From Acidimicrobiia bacterium (GTDB lineage: Bacteria > Actinomycetota > Acidimicrobiia > Acidimicrobiales > VFJN01), in NCBI GenBank assembly GCA_009694375.1, contig SHVB01000009.1, positions 20,005 through 84,004 of the forward strand: a stretch of 64,000 nucleotides of DNA. The letters are read 5' to 3'. The notes under the pieces were generated by a model that was given only the letters and a program-made list of their open reading frames with translations, was not told the origin of the DNA and did no database searches. Below are positions 56,354 to 64,000 of the stretch, in pieces. Numbering within the stretch: position 1 is the stretch's first letter; every line of letters starts with the position of its first letter. The position numbers and the translations under genes are program-made.

Positions 56354-57781
56354 ATGCCTGGAGTGCAAATCCCCAACGTACTGGCGGCCCGTTATGCCAG
56401 CGCCCCGATGGCGGGGATCTGGTCGCCGGAACACAAGGTGGTGCTTGAGCGCCAACTCTGGGTGGCGGTGATGCGAGCGCAGGCCGATCTGGGGGTGGTG
56501 TGGCCGCCGACCGCCATCGACGACTACATCGCCGTGATCGACAAGGTGGACCTTGAGAGCATCGAGGCGCGTGAGCGCATCACCCGCCACGACGTCAAAG
56601 CCCGGATCGAGGAGTTCTCCGCCTTGGCGGGTCACGAGTTGATTCACGCTGGGATGACCTCGCGCGACGTCACCGAGAACGTTGAGCAATTGCAGGTGCG
56701 CGCCGCGCTCGAACTCATAAGGGATCGAATGGTCACGGCCTTGGCCCGCCTGGCCGAGCGGGCGGGGGAGTATGCCGAAGTGGTGATGACCGGTCGGAGC
56801 CACAACGTGGCCGCCCAGGCCACGACGTTGGGCAAGCGCTTTGCCAACGCCGGCGAGGAGTTGCTGCAGGCGTTCCGCCGCGTGGAGGAGTTGCTGGCCC
56901 GCTATCCCTTGCGGGGCATCAAGGGTCCGGTGGGTACGCAGCAGGACATGGCCGATCTCCTTGGTAGTGCCGAGAAGGTCGATGCCCTGGAGGCATCGGT
57001 GGCCGCTCACCTCGGCTTCGGCGAAATGCTCACCAACGTGGGCCAGGTGTACCCGCGCTCCCTCGACCTCGACGTGGTGGCCGCGCTGGTACAGGCGGCG
57101 GCCGGCCCGGCCAGCCTGGCCACCACGATTCGCCTTATGGCCGGGCTCGAACTGGCTACCGAGGGGTTTCAGCCCGGGCAGGTGGGCTCCTCCGCCATGC
57201 CCCACAAAATGAACAGTCGTTCCTGTGAGCGCATCAACGGACTCTTGGTGGTGCTGCGAGGCCACCTCTCGATGGTTGGCGAACTGGCGGGTGATCAGTG
57301 GAACGAGGGGGATGTGTCTTGCTCGGTGGTGCGACGGGTGGCGCTGCCGGATGCGTTTTTGGCCGCCGATGGCCTGTTCCAGACGTTCCTGGCCGTGGTG
57401 GAGGATTTCGGTGCCTACCGACCAGTGATCGATCGCGAACTGGAGCGGTATCTGCCGTTCCTCACCACCACCAAGGTGCTGATGGGGGCCGTGCGAGCGG
57501 GGGTGGGCCGCGAGGTGGCCCACGAGGCCATCAAGGAGCATGCCGTGGCCGTGGCGCTCTCGATGCGGGAGGAGGGGGCGACGGGCAATGATCTGCTCGA
57601 CCGCCTTGCCGCCGAGGATCGCCTCCCGTTGGATCGTGCCGCCCTCGACGCCCTAGTGGGCGAGCCGTTGAGTTTTGTGGGCACCGCCCTGGCCCAGGTG
57701 GGGGTCTTTATGGCGCAGGTGGAGGTTGTGGTGGCCCGTCATCCCGGCGCCATTGGGTACCGTCCCGAGGCGATCTTGTAG
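56354..57781 (+). CDS. purB: Adenylosuccinate lyase
   Basis: 475 residues from the ATG at 56354 (MPGVQIPNVL); the GTG at 56333 adds seven residues. HDVKARIEEFSALAG and THAGMTSRDVTENVEQ-like ELIHAGMTSRDVTENV carry the active-site His/Ser region, and SSAMPHKMNSRSCERINGL is the fumarase/ASL superfamily signature. It makes AMP from adenylosuccinate and AICAR from SAICAR, thus acting twice in purine synthesis. 18 bp before purC. Confidence 0.95.
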   Translation: MPGVQIPNVLAARYASAPMAGIWSPEHKVVLERQLWVAVMRAQADLGVVWPPTAIDDYIAVIDKVDLESIEARERITRHDVKARIEEFSALAGHELIHAGMTSRDVTENVEQLQVRAALELIRDRMVTALARLAERAGEYAEVVMTGRSHNVAAQATTLGKRFANAGEELLQAFRRVEELLARYPLRGIKGPVGTQQDMADLLGSAEKVDALEASVAAHLGFGEMLTNVGQVYPRSLDLDVVAALVQAAAGPASLATTIRLMAGLELATEGFQPGQVGSSAMPHKMNSRSCERINGLLVVLRGHLSMVGELAGDQWNEGDVSCSVVRRVALPDAFLAADGLFQTFLAVVEDFGAYRPVIDRELERYLPFLTTTKVLMGAVRAGVGREVAHEAIKEHAVAVALSMREEGATGNDLLDRLAAEDRLPLDRAALDALVGEPLSFVGTALAQVGVFMAQVEVVVARHPGAIGYRPEAIL

Positions 57782-57799
57782 TCCTCTAGGCTGGCGGGC

Positions 57800-58684
57800 A
57801 TGACGTTGCCTCTACCCCATCTGTATTCCGGCAAGGTTCGCGACATCTACGGCGTGGGTGACCACCAGTTGTTGATGGTCACCTCGGACCGCCTCTCGGC
57901 GTTCGACGTGGTGCTCGACGAGCCGATCAAGCACAAGGGCCGGGTGCTCACCGCCATCTCCGCCTTCTGGTTCGAGGTTCTCGGCGACATTGCCGGCAGC
58001 CATCTCGTGTCTACCGATGCGCACGATCTCGCCCCGGAGGTGTTGGCCGCCGAGCCGGATCTAGCCGGGCGCATCATGCTGTGCCGCCGGGCTGAGATGC
58101 TTTCGATTGAGTGCATCGTGCGGGGGTATCTCTCCGGCTCGGCGTGGAAGGAGTACCAGGCGCACGGCACGATGCACGGACAAGCACTGCCGCCGGGGCT
58201 GCGAGAGAGCGACCGACTCCCGGAACCAGTGTTCACCCCATCGACCAAGAGCGATGTTCACGACGAGAACATCTCCTTCGCTCAGGCGGTGGACCTCGTG
58301 GGGGAGTCGGTGGCTAACGAGGCTCGGGATATCTCGCTGGCTCTTTACAGTCGAGGGGCGGAACTGGCCCGTGAAAGCGGAATCATCATTGCCGATACCA
58401 AGTTCGAACTCGGGCTGATCGACGGTGCCCTAGTGGTCTGCGACGAGATCATGACGCCGGACTCGAGTCGCTTCTGGCCGGTCGATGCCTGGGTGCCGGG
58501 TACCACGCCCCCCAGTTTCGACAAGCAACCCGTGCGCGACTATCTCGAGACGTTGGATTGGGATAAGAACCCGCCGCCGCCGCCCCTGCCGCCGGAAGTG
58601 GTCACCGCTACCTCTCATCGCTACATCGACGCTTACGAACGAATCACCGGACGGTCGTTTGCGATGTGGCCGGGCGTCTCTTGA
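57800..58684 (+). CDS. purC: SAICAR synthetase
   Basis: 294 residues, the longer form common in actinobacteria. YSGKVRDIYGVGDHQLLMVTSDRLSAFDV is the nucleotide-binding N-terminus; ECIVRGYLSGSAWKEY and PVFTPSTKSDVHDENISF contain the substrate-binding residues; IIADTKFELGLIDG and CDEIMTPDSSRFWP complete the set. It adds aspartate to CAIR using ATP. The C-terminal extension (~40 residues) is a family variant. Confidence 0.96.
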   Translation: MTLPLPHLYSGKVRDIYGVGDHQLLMVTSDRLSAFDVVLDEPIKHKGRVLTAISAFWFEVLGDIAGSHLVSTDAHDLAPEVLAAEPDLAGRIMLCRRAEMLSIECIVRGYLSGSAWKEYQAHGTMHGQALPPGLRESDRLPEPVFTPSTKSDVHDENISFAQAVDLVGESVANEARDISLALYSRGAELARESGIIIADTKFELGLIDGALVVCDEIMTPDSSRFWPVDAWVPGTTPPSFDKQPVRDYLETLDWDKNPPPPPLPPEVVTATSHRYIDAYERITGRSFAMWPGVS

Positions 58685-58705
58685 GCCGTCGCTAGGATCG
58701 GCCTC

Positions 58706-58966
58706 ATGCTCTTTTCGGTGTTGGTGGAGACCCGCCTCCGTCCTGGGATCGCCGATCCGCAGGGCGCCACGATCGAACGGTCATTACCCACGTTGGGCTT
58801 CGAGGGGATTCGGGGCGTACGGGTGGGGAAGGCGATTCGCTTCGACCTCGAGGCCCCCGACGAAACCGCGGCGCTGGCCCAGGCCACCGCGGTGACCCAG
58901 CAATTTCTGATCAATCCGGTGATCGAGGCGGCTGATGTGTCCGTTTCGGTGACCGAATCCGTCTAA
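58706..58966 (+). CDS. purS: FGAM synthase subunit PurS
   Basis: 86 residues. MLFSVLVETRLRPGIADPQG is the typical PurS start, with GVRVGKAIRFDLE in the middle. It is the small bridging subunit that holds PurL and PurQ together. The stop overlaps the purQ ATG (TAATG). Confidence 0.93.
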   Translation: MLFSVLVETRLRPGIADPQGATIERSLPTLGFEGIRGVRVGKAIRFDLEAPDETAALAQATAVTQQFLINPVIEAADVSVSVTESV

Positions 58967-59643
58967 TGGCCGCTCTGGTGGGGGTGATCCTCTTTCCGGG
59001 ATCCAACTGCGAACTGGATGCCCTGGAAGCCATCGGACACCTCGGGGGTAGGGCGGAGTTGGTGTGGCACGGCGATCGCTCGGTGGATGGCTGCGATGCC
59101 CTCGTTGTGCCCGGCGGGTTCGCCCACGGCGACTACTTGCGACCAGGGGCGATCGCTCGGTTCTCGCCGGTCATGGATGCGGTGCGGACCTTTGCCGCCG
59201 AGGGTGGTCCCGTGGTGGGTATCTGCAACGGGTTCCAGGTGCTCACGGAGGCCGGATTGTTGCCGGGTGCACTGCAGAAGAACGCCGGCCTCAAGTTTTT
59301 ATGTACCACGATTACCGTGCGCGTGGAGACCACCACCACCGCCCTCACTTCGCAGGCCACGCCGGGCGACGAACTGCGGATTCCGATCAACCATTTCGAG
59401 GGCAACTACACCTGCGATGCCAACACCCTTGCGCAGTTGCGGGCCGAGGATCGCGTGGTGGTTCGCTACGTGGACAACCCCAACGGTTCGGTCGACAACA
59501 TCGCCGGGGTCTGCAACGAGGGCCGCAATGTGGTGGGCCTCATGCCCCACCCGGAGCGGGCCTGCCATCGCTTGCTCGGCTCCGAGGACGGGGCCGTACT
59601 CCTCCGGTCGCTTCTGGCGAGCGCCGGCACCCCGGTGGGCTAA
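58966..59643 (+). CDS. purQ: FGAM synthase glutaminase subunit PurQ
   Basis: 225 residues. Class I amidotransferase with nucleophile Cys87 in VVGICNGFQVL and the His/Glu pair in LMPHPERACHRLLG near the C-terminus. FPGSNCELDAL and VVPGGFAHGDYLRPG are PurQ-specific. It supplies ammonia from glutamine for formylglycinamidine ribonucleotide synthesis by PurL. Its stop is 9 bp from that of a convergent hypothetical gene. Confidence 0.95.
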   Translation: MAALVGVILFPGSNCELDALEAIGHLGGRAELVWHGDRSVDGCDALVVPGGFAHGDYLRPGAIARFSPVMDAVRTFAAEGGPVVGICNGFQVLTEAGLLPGALQKNAGLKFLCTTITVRVETTTTALTSQATPGDELRIPINHFEGNYTCDANTLAQLRAEDRVVVRYVDNPNGSVDNIAGVCNEGRNVVGLMPHPERACHRLLGSEDGAVLLRSLLASAGTPVG

Positions 59644-59652
59644 TCCGACGGC

Positions 59653-60084
59653 TTAGGAGCGGCCGATGTTGGCCCGCTTGAGCACCGCTGATTTTACGCC
59701 ACACTCCCGCCAGGCGGCATAGGAGATGGCTTTGCGGGCACCGTAGGCCTGCGCACAATCGACGAAGGCCAACTCGAGGGCGGCGATATCAAGTGGGGAG
59801 TCTTGGTCGGCGATGGCCCGCTTGCGCTCTTCTAGTTCGGCCCGCAGATTTAGCCGCTCTTGGATGAGTTGGAGGCGCTTCAGCGGTTCGGCTCCGGCCA
59901 GATCCACCGTAATGGTGGCCAGTTGTTTCTCGAGGGATTCAGGGGTCCGTCGGGGACCCCGTTTTGGTTTCTGAGCCTCTAGAGCTTTGAGGTAACGGCG
60001 GACGGTACGACCCTGGTTGCGGCCTTCGGCGAGGGCGGCCTTGTGCTCGACCGTCATTGGAGTTTTTTGGGGATGTTCAGCCAT
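59653..60084 (-). CDS. Small charged helical protein of unknown function
   Basis: 143 residues from the ATG at 60084. The N-terminus is basic (NQGRTVRRYLKALEAQKPKRGPRRTPE), followed by a Leu/Glu/Arg-rich helix (LKRLQLIQERLNLRAELEERKRA) and a C-terminal SYAAWRECGVKSAVLKRANIGRS that looks like a short helix-turn-helix. No membrane or signal segment. Basic start plus helix plus C-terminal helical pair suggest nucleic-acid or protein binding. It sits between purQ and purL on the other strand, sharing an 81-bp divergent upstream region with purL. I do not recognise the family. Confidence 0.6.
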   Translation of the reverse strand: MAEHPQKTPMTVEHKAALAEGRNQGRTVRRYLKALEAQKPKRGPRRTPESLEKQLATITVDLAGAEPLKRLQLIQERLNLRAELEERKRAIADQDSPLDIAALELAFVDCAQAYGARKAISYAAWRECGVKSAVLKRANIGRS

Positions 60085-60165
60085 AGGTTCCACTTTATTG
60101 CTTCCAGGGAACGGTCGCTCAGAGGCGTGTTCTCGGGCTCCGGGCCAGCCGCATAGGCTGGGGCG

Positions 60166-62382
60166 ATGGTGGCTCCGCCTCCCCCGTCGGCCGCCGTGCC
60201 CTTGCACCGTGCCCTCGGGCTCACCGACGACGAAGCGGCTTCTATCGCGGCCATTCTGGGCCGATCACCGAATCATCTCGAGTTGGCGATGTACTCGGTC
60301 ATGTGGTCGGAACACTGCTCCTACAAGTCGTCGAAACAACATTTGCGGACGCTACCCACCGAGGCTGCGCACGTGATGGTCGGGCCCGGTGAAGGGGCCG
60401 GGGTAATCGATGTGGGGGATGGCATCGCGGCGGCGTTCCGCATCGAAAGCCACAACCACCCATCGGCCATCGAGCCCTACGAGGGCGCCGCCACCGGTGT
60501 GGGCGGCATCCTTCGGGATGTGTTTTCAGTGGGGGCCCGCCCGATCGCCTTGATGGATCCGCTCCGCTTTGGTCCGTTGGATGATCCGCGCAGTCGGTGG
60601 ATTGCCGAGGGGGTGATCGCGGGAGTTTCCGGATACGGGAACTCCGTAGGCGTTCCCACGGTGGGCGGCGAAACGGTGTTTGATCCCACCTATCAGGACA
60701 ATCCACTGGTCAACGTGTTCTGTCTCGGACTGCTTCCCAAGGAACGACTGGTGTTGGCTCGGGCGTCGGGTCCGGGCAACCTCACGGTGTTGTTCGGATC
60801 GTCCACGGGGCGCGACGGCATCGGGGGAGCGAGCGTATTGGCCTCGGCGGGCTTTGGTGACGATGCCGCCGACGCCGATAAGCGGCCGAGTGTGCAGGTG
60901 GGCGATCCCTTCGAGGAAAAACGTCTGATCGAAGCCTGTCTGGAGATACTCGAAGCCGGGCTGGTGGTGGGGATCCAGGATCTAGGGGCGGCCGGCATTA
61001 CCGGCGCCGCCAGCGAAACGGCCTCGAAGGGAGGGGTGGGCATGGATCTCCACCTCTCGGAGGTACACGTGCGCGAAGCGGGCATGGAGCCGTTCGAGAT
61101 CATGACGAGCGAGAGCCAGGAGCGGATGCTGGCTATCGTGGAGCCCGCCAAGTTGCACGAACTCCTCGCGATCTGTGAAGCGTGGGAGATCAGGGCTTCG
61201 GTGATTGGCACGGTGACCGGTACGGGTCGCTTCCGCATCTTGGACCGACCCGGCGGCATCGTGTTGGGCGACCTACCGGCGAGCTCGCTCGACGACGACG
61301 CCCCCCTCTACGACCGGCCCCGCCAGGAACCGGCGGGCCGGGCGGGGCGGATGGCCGATCGCGCCGCACCGGGAGCTCCGGCGGATGTGGCGGCGGACCT
61401 TCTGGGCCTCTTGGCCGACCCGTCCTGGGTGTTTCGGCAGTACGACCACCAACTGTTTTTGAACACGGTTGAGGGTCCCGGCGGCGACGCCACCGTGCTG
61501 CGGCTCAAGCACCCCACGACCGGGGTGGATACCGGCCGGGGCCTGGCGCTTACCTGTGATGGCAATCACCGCTGGTGCGCCCTCGACCCCCGCCGGGGCA
61601 CCGCCTTGGTGGTAGCCGAGGCGGTGATGAACCTCGCCTCTGTGGGGGCGCGTCCGCTCGGTCTCGTGAACTGCCTCAACTTCGGCAACCCTGAGCACCC
61701 GGAGGTGATGTGGCAACTGGTGGAGTCCATCGGGGGGATGGGGGATGCCTGTCGGGCGCTGAGCATCCCCGTGGTGGGTGGCAACGTGAGCCTCTACAAC
61801 GAAAGCCGCGGCCGGGACATCGATCCCACGCCGGTGGTGGGCCTCGTGGGCATGGTGGACCGGCTTGATCGTCCGCCGCCGGGGGTGCAACTCCGGGCTG
61901 GTGCCGACCTGATAGCGCTCGGCCCCGAGCCGCGAGCACTGGCGGGTTCCCGGTGGGCGTGGGAGCGCGGCTACCAGGCGGGGCCGGCCCCGTCGCTTGA
62001 TTTTCCGGCCCACGCCGCGGTGGCTGCGCTGGTGCGCGACCTGGTTATGGCCGGGTGGCTCGTAGGGGTGCACGACACCGCCGATGGACTCGGGGTGGCC
62101 TTGGCCGAAATGGCGGTGCGATCCGGCGAGGGTTTCACCGTGACGGTCCCCGAGTGCGACTACGCCTGGCTGTTCGCCGAGTCGGCTAGTCGCGTGGTGG
62201 TCTGTGTTGCTCCGCGGCATGGCGATGACGTGCGGCGAGCGGCCGCCGAGGCGGGGGTGTTCGCGCGCCCATTGGGTTCCGCGGGGGGTCCAAACCTGGT
62301 GGTCGACGGGCTCTTGGAGGTCAGCGTGGGTGATGCCACCACGGCGTGGCGCGATGCGCTGCCCTCCACCCTGGGTCACTGA
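60166..62382 (+). CDS. purL: FGAM synthase large subunit PurL
   Basis: 738 residues, the small PurL type that needs PurS and PurQ. MYSVMWSEHCSYKSSK is the N-terminal signature with the catalytic His, RIESHNHPSAIEPYEGAATGVGG the FGAR-binding part, and GIQDLGAAGITGAASE the repeat-half equivalent. The second half has VGGNVSLYNES and GVHDTADGLGVALAEMA. It makes FGAM from FGAR, ATP and ammonia. Last of the purine run; 81 bp after the divergent hypothetical gene. Confidence 0.97.
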   Translation: MVAPPPPSAAVPLHRALGLTDDEAASIAAILGRSPNHLELAMYSVMWSEHCSYKSSKQHLRTLPTEAAHVMVGPGEGAGVIDVGDGIAAAFRIESHNHPSAIEPYEGAATGVGGILRDVFSVGARPIALMDPLRFGPLDDPRSRWIAEGVIAGVSGYGNSVGVPTVGGETVFDPTYQDNPLVNVFCLGLLPKERLVLARASGPGNLTVLFGSSTGRDGIGGASVLASAGFGDDAADADKRPSVQVGDPFEEKRLIEACLEILEAGLVVGIQDLGAAGITGAASETASKGGVGMDLHLSEVHVREAGMEPFEIMTSESQERMLAIVEPAKLHELLAICEAWEIRASVIGTVTGTGRFRILDRPGGIVLGDLPASSLDDDAPLYDRPRQEPAGRAGRMADRAAPGAPADVAADLLGLLADPSWVFRQYDHQLFLNTVEGPGGDATVLRLKHPTTGVDTGRGLALTCDGNHRWCALDPRRGTALVVAEAVMNLASVGARPLGLVNCLNFGNPEHPEVMWQLVESIGGMGDACRALSIPVVGGNVSLYNESRGRDIDPTPVVGLVGMVDRLDRPPPGVQLRAGADLIALGPEPRALAGSRWAWERGYQAGPAPSLDFPAHAAVAALVRDLVMAGWLVGVHDTADGLGVALAEMAVRSGEGFTVTVPECDYAWLFAESASRVVVCVAPRHGDDVRRAAAEAGVFARPLGSAGGPNLVVDGLLEVSVGDATTAWRDALPSTLGH

Positions 62383-62415
62383 CCCCGGGGGTTCGCGGCC
62401 GCAGTACCGACGGCG

Positions 62416-63240
62416 TCAGGGCAGGGGCGGATGCTCGCGGGTGGGCCAACGAGCGGTCCACGGAGCGGACCCTCCCGCCCACAGTTGTTCGAGTAGTTCC
62501 CGTTCGCGCGGGGTGTCCATGGGTTGCCAGAAGCCGTCGTGCTCGAAGGCCATAAGTTGCCCGGCGGCCGCGAGGCCCGCCATTGGTTGGCGTTCCAACA
62601 TGACATCGGTATCGGAGGGGATGAAGGCGTCGATGGCTGCTTTTTCGATGACCATAAACCCGCCGTTAATCGATCCGGCGCTGGTTTGAGGCTTCTCCTC
62701 AAAGCGTTCCACCTGCCCGTGGGAATCGAGGATGAGCTCACCGAAACGTCCGGGTGGACGAACAGAGGTGACGGTGGCGAGTTTGCCGTGCGAGCGGTGA
62801 AACTCCAGGAGGCCGGTGATGTCCACCGGTCCGATGCTGTCGCCATAGGTAACCATGATTGGTCCGTCAGCGAGGTGGTGGCTGGCCCGGCGCACCCGGG
62901 TGCCGGTGAGTGAGTCGAGTCCGGTGTCCATGCAGGCGATGCGCCAATCGGATTCGTCAACGTCATTGAGATACTCGATGGCATCGGGGCGGCCGAGTTC
63001 GATACGGAAGTCGGAGGTCATCGCCTGGAACTGGAGGAAGTAGCGCCGAATCTCGGGGCCGAGCCAACCGAGCGCCAGCACGAAATCTCGGTGGCCGTGG
63101 GCGGCGTAGGTCTTCATGATGTGCCAGAGCATGGGGCGGTCGCCGATGGGCAGCATGGGCTTGGGGAGCCCCCGATTCACATCGCTGATGCGGGAGCCCC
63201 GCCCTCCGCAAAGGATGATGGTGGGTACCTCAGCCATCAC
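62416..63240 (-). CDS. Sugar-1-phosphate nucleotidyltransferase (RfbF-like)
   Basis: 274 residues (ATG at 63240 or 63237). TIILCGGRGSRISDVNRGLPKPMLPIGDRPMLWHIM has the nucleotide-binding loop and KP motif of the family; YGDSIGPVDITGLLEFH and NGGFMVIEKAAIDAF follow the glucose-1-phosphate cytidylyltransferase layout, with YGD and NGGFM at the active site. Probably makes CDP-glucose or a related donor. The following genes (cupin, epimerase) support a deoxysugar branch. Its start overlaps the stop of the cupin gene by 8-11 bp. Confidence 0.85.
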   Translation of the reverse strand: MMAEVPTIILCGGRGSRISDVNRGLPKPMLPIGDRPMLWHIMKTYAAHGHRDFVLALGWLGPEIRRYFLQFQAMTSDFRIELGRPDAIEYLNDVDESDWRIACMDTGLDSLTGTRVRRASHHLADGPIMVTYGDSIGPVDITGLLEFHRSHGKLATVTSVRPPGRFGELILDSHGQVERFEEKPQTSAGSINGGFMVIEKAAIDAFIPSDTDVMLERQPMAGLAAAGQLMAFEHDGFWQPMDTPRERELLEQLWAGGSAPWTARWPTREHPPLP

Positions 63241-63685
63241 GCCGGGACCAGTCGTAGGCGCTCACGTGTTGGTGAGGATCGGCTCGGATGATCTCATCGG
63301 GGTGGTGGGCCAGCGTGGCGCAGTTGGCGACGAGCGCCGACGATGAGCCCTCTCCCTTGAAGCCGTTCCACACGTGGGGTGGCACGGTAACAAGGGCGTA
63401 GTTGATTTCCCCAAGGTGCAGTTCCAGGGTGTTGCCACGAGTGGGCGATCCATCGCGGTCGTCGTAGCAGACGAACTTGATCATCCCCACGGGAACGGCG
63501 TAGTTGAGTGTCATCTTGGTATGGAGATGCCAGGCCTTGATGGCCCCGGGGTAGACCATGGAGAAGTAGATCTCCCCGAAGCGTTCGAAGCCGTCGCTGT
63601 CTTCGCGCAGCATATGCAGCACGGCACCGCGCTCATCGGGGATGCGCTGGAGGGGGGTGACTCGCACCCCTTGGATCTCTGTCAC
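63230..63685 (-). CDS. dTDP-4-dehydrorhamnose 3,5-epimerase-like cupin
   Basis: 151 residues. A single cupin barrel: RIPDERGAVLHMLRED, AIKAWHLHTKMTLNYAVPVG with the catalytic His of RmlC, and VTVPPHVWNGFKGEG. Shorter than classical RmlC (~180 residues), so it belongs to the short epimerase-like group; exact substrate not certain. Upstream and downstream partners are sugar nucleotide enzymes on the same strand. Confidence 0.75.
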   Translation of the reverse strand: MTEIQGVRVTPLQRIPDERGAVLHMLREDSDGFERFGEIYFSMVYPGAIKAWHLHTKMTLNYAVPVGMIKFVCYDDRDGSPTRGNTLELHLGEINYALVTVPPHVWNGFKGEGSSSALVANCATLAHHPDEIIRADPHQHVSAYDWSRRDG

Positions 63686-63707
63686 CTGGCTAGCGTAAGC
63701 CGCCGCG

Positions 63708-64000
63708 CTATCGCGTGAGGCGATTTCGGTGGACGAGGCAGAACTTCACCATTTCCGCGACGGCGGTGGCGATGGGTGTGTCGAGGCGGATACCCAGCGA
63801 TGCCAGGCGCTGGATATCCACCTGGTAGGGCTCGGGAGCGGCCTCATGGGCCGTCGGTGCATCGATCACGGGGCGTTGCTGGGTCATCGCATTCCACGCA
63901 TCGGCCACCTCCTCCGCCATGGCCCGCACGGACTTGGTGACGCCCGAGCCGAGGTTGTAGGTGCCTGCCGGCACGGTGGTGGGGTGGCAGGCCGCTTCGA
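63708..64000 (-). CDS. NAD-dependent sugar epimerase/dehydratase, C-terminal part
   Basis: The frame is open to the window edge, so only about 97 residues are seen. TYNLGSGVTKSVRAMAEEV is the typical late strand-helix of nucleotide-sugar epimerases/dehydratases, and PYQVDIQRLASLGIRLDTPI the end of the substrate domain (usually D-x-x-K/R-x-x-x-LG). It likely belongs with the RmlC-like and nucleotidyltransferase genes. Confidence 0.65.
   Translation of the reverse strand, partial: EAACHPTTVPAGTYNLGSGVTKSVRAMAEEVADAWNAMTQQRPVIDAPTAHEAAPEPYQVDIQRLASLGIRLDTPIATAVAEMVKFCLVHRNRLTR

Noticed and set aside
55805..57541. 578-codon open frame antisense to purE/purB
   Set aside because: Mirrors purB and the zinc-finger gene in a high-GC genome where antisense frames stay open; the translation is His/Arg-rich low complexity with no family features.
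61273..62379. 368-codon antisense frame in purL
   Set aside because: Lies wholly inside a well-conserved purL; composition (Arg/His/Gly/Pro) is typical of shadow frames.

Overview
This 64-kb window is high-GC DNA with dense, mostly overlapping bacterial genes. GTG starts are common, and the markers point to Actinomycetota: an HspR-type MerR regulator closing the dnaK-grpE-dnaJ operon, a Dcd of the actinobacterial type, an EtfD-like iron-sulfur membrane oxidoreductase, a three-part PurS/Q/L enzyme, and a secreted protein with an LPXTG-type sorting signal. An acidimicrobial or other deep-branching actinobacterium is my best guess, but no rRNA is present to settle it.

Layout. (1) 1-13 kb: first part of a surface-glycan region with a glycosyltransferase/cephalosporin-hydroxylase-like fusion, two sulfotransferase-like genes, membrane glycan proteins, methyltransferases, an exostosin-like transferase, two GT4 enzymes and an LPRTG-anchored secreted protein. 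(2) 13-28 kb: a large secreted LamG/metallophosphatase/FN3 protein, tRNA-Gly(CCC), dcd, a degenerate response regulator, etfD-like, a cNMP-binding protein, a lipoprotein, gpmA, the dnaK-grpE-dnaJ-hspR operon, and a secreted DNRLRE/alginate-lyase-like protein. (3) 28-49 kb: the core exopolysaccharide locus. It holds a seven-gene minus-strand operon (HprK-like ATPase, thymidylate-kinase-like, ATP-grasp, polysaccharide deacetylase, GT4, GT2, GT2 relic) and a plus-strand set (degenerate GGDEF-like membrane protein, initiating phosphoglycosyltransferase, VanZ). These are followed by a nucleotide-sugar epimerase, an APH-like kinase, two Wzz/BY-kinase-like proteins, an O-antigen-ligase/polymerase, a flippase, and a second copy of the HprK-like + TMK-like pair. 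(4) 49-62.4 kb: housekeeping genes, namely a signal peptidase I with a long coiled-coil extension, clpB, and purA-purD-purE-purB-purC-purS-purQ-purL with two small hypothetical genes set in on the other strand. (5) 62.4-64 kb: nucleotide-sugar genes (nucleotidyltransferase, RmlC-like cupin, epimerase) running off the edge.

Together the sugar genes look like a Wzx/Wzy-type pathway: sugar-1-phosphate transfer to a lipid carrier, stepwise glycosyl transfer, flipping, polymerisation with chain-length control, and decoration (deacetylation, methylation, probable sulfation). The least explained part is a recurring set of P-loop and kinase-like proteins: paired HprK-like and TMK-like genes in two copies, an APH-like protein, and two BY-kinase-like proteins that have lost the usual Walker A lysine. 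Second-tier curiosities are structured leaders before secreted-protein genes, a 13-bp direct repeat in helical phase before the phosphoglycosyltransferase operon, a signal peptidase fused to a coiled coil, and relics of a GT2 and of an alginate-lyase-like gene. No rRNA, CRISPR array, insertion sequence or phage gene was seen.
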